Positions 63,514 through 64,000 of a stretch of DNA of 64,000 nucleotides are shown here, piece after piece. How positions within the stretch are numbered: the stretch's first letter is position 1; the number at the start of each line of letters is the position of its first letter. The notes under the pieces are model-generated. The model worked only from the letters and a program-made list of their open reading frames with translations, was not told the origin of the DNA and ran no database searches. A program made the position numbers and the translations under genes. Source of the stretch: Cherax quadricarinatus (taxonomy: Eukaryota; Arthropoda; Malacostraca; Decapoda; Parastacidae); contig NC_091298.1 of the NCBI RefSeq assembly GCF_038502225.1, forward strand, positions 41,712,862 through 41,776,861, in the 5' to 3' direction.

Positions 63514-63670
63514 CTGTGGGCGGTAGTCACCACATACCCATCCTGTGGGTGGTAGTCACCACATACCCATCCTTTGGGCGGTAGTCACCACATACCCATC
63601 CTGTGGGCGGTAGTCACCACATACCCATCCTGTGGGCGGTAGTCACCACATACCCATCCTGTGGGCGGTA
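63512..63670. repeat. 30-bp satellite related to the 12-kb array
   Basis: The unit CCTGTGGGCGGTAGTCACCA plus CATACCCATC, about five copies. It shares the GTGGGTGGTAGTCACC core with 11958-12710. Confidence 0.88.
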
Positions 63671-64000
63671 GTCAAAAGATTACAGAGGTACATAATTGGT
63701 CCAAGGACTGGACCCCAAAGTTTTGATAGCTGAGCAATTTACAAAGGTAATGAACTCACAGTTTACAAAGGTAATGAACTCACAATTTAGAAAGGTAATG
63801 AACTCACAATTACAAAGGTAATGAACTCACAATTTACAAAGGTAATGAACTCACAATTTACAAAGGTAATGAACTCCAGGTAGGTCTAGTCACAATTATG
63901 ACAAGTTACAAAGGTATTTACAGATTACAGAGGTACGTAATGGATCCAAGGACTGGACCCCCAAAGTTTTGATAGCTGAACTAGGTACAAAGGTAATGAA
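63671..64000. repeat. 24-bp tandem repeats and a ~249-bp higher-order unit, running off the window
   Basis: The 24-bp unit TTTACAAAGGTAATGAACTC + ACAA is repeated five to six times (63730-63880). GATTACAGAGGTAC, AAGGACTGGACCC and AAAGTTTTGATAGCTGA occur at about 63677 and again at about 63926, giving a larger repeat of about 249 bp. Confidence 0.85.

Noticed and set aside
59225..63533. Very long open frames (390-840 codons) in the 4-kb satellite, both strands
   Set aside because: Unit lengths of 15 and 12 bp keep all frames open; the translations are simple repeats such as CVVHC or TTMYY and there is no independent coding signal.

Overview
The window looks like nuclear DNA of a decapod crustacean, most likely a crayfish or close relative. 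This is inferred from the kinds of repeats I recognise (a CR1/jockey-like LINE with a tail ending CTCCAGGTAA, tRNA-derived SINEs, Tigger/pogo elements, very long minisatellites); no diagnostic host gene confirms it. There is no bacterial-style gene organisation. Nearly all recognisable coding sequence belongs to transposable elements (TEs), most of it broken.

Layout. 1-3.5 kb: LINE fragments (families B, A and RTE-like). 3.9-6.4 kb: a 44/48-bp minisatellite. 6.5-9.1 kb: two non-autonomous Tigger elements. 9.3-16 kb: LINE A fragments, SINE copies and four minisatellites (36, 21, 32 and 21 bp). 17.8-24 kb: a Tigger nested in an older DNA element, with LINE A inside it, a rearranged LINE A/Tigger junction, a 280-bp piggyBac-type MITE and another LINE A copy. 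25.6-29.2 kb: a TA-flanked MITE and the 5' part of a Ty3/Gypsy element split by an RNase H-bearing LINE. 29.2-31.6 kb: a decayed piggyBac. 31.6-37.8 kb: a nearly complete Ty3/Gypsy element whose integrase lies upstream of reverse transcriptase (Gmr1-like order). 37.9-39.3 kb: remnants of another Gypsy element. 40.3-45 kb: SINEs plus short exon-like blocks that may belong to one host gene on the + strand. 45.1-48.4 kb: the best LINE A copy. 49.4-51.1 kb: a 15-bp satellite abutting a minus-strand host-like exon resembling a clan CE cysteine protease. 52.0-52.6 kb and 59.3-63.4 kb: a 15/12-bp satellite. 52.9-57.8 kb: an almost complete LINE B with an intact 985-residue ORF. 58.0-58.7 kb: a small two-exon gene or pseudogene.

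How the parts relate. Several minisatellites can be traced by eye to a segment of a resident TE: the 32-bp and adjacent 21-bp arrays to the tRNA-SINE, the 44/48-bp array to the interspersed repeat at its right edge, a 36-bp array to a Tigger transposase segment, and a GAG tract to a piggyBac transposase. The same LINE A fragments repeatedly sit at satellite edges. The main theme is TE insertion followed by local tandem amplification. Host coding content is sparse and only tentatively identified.
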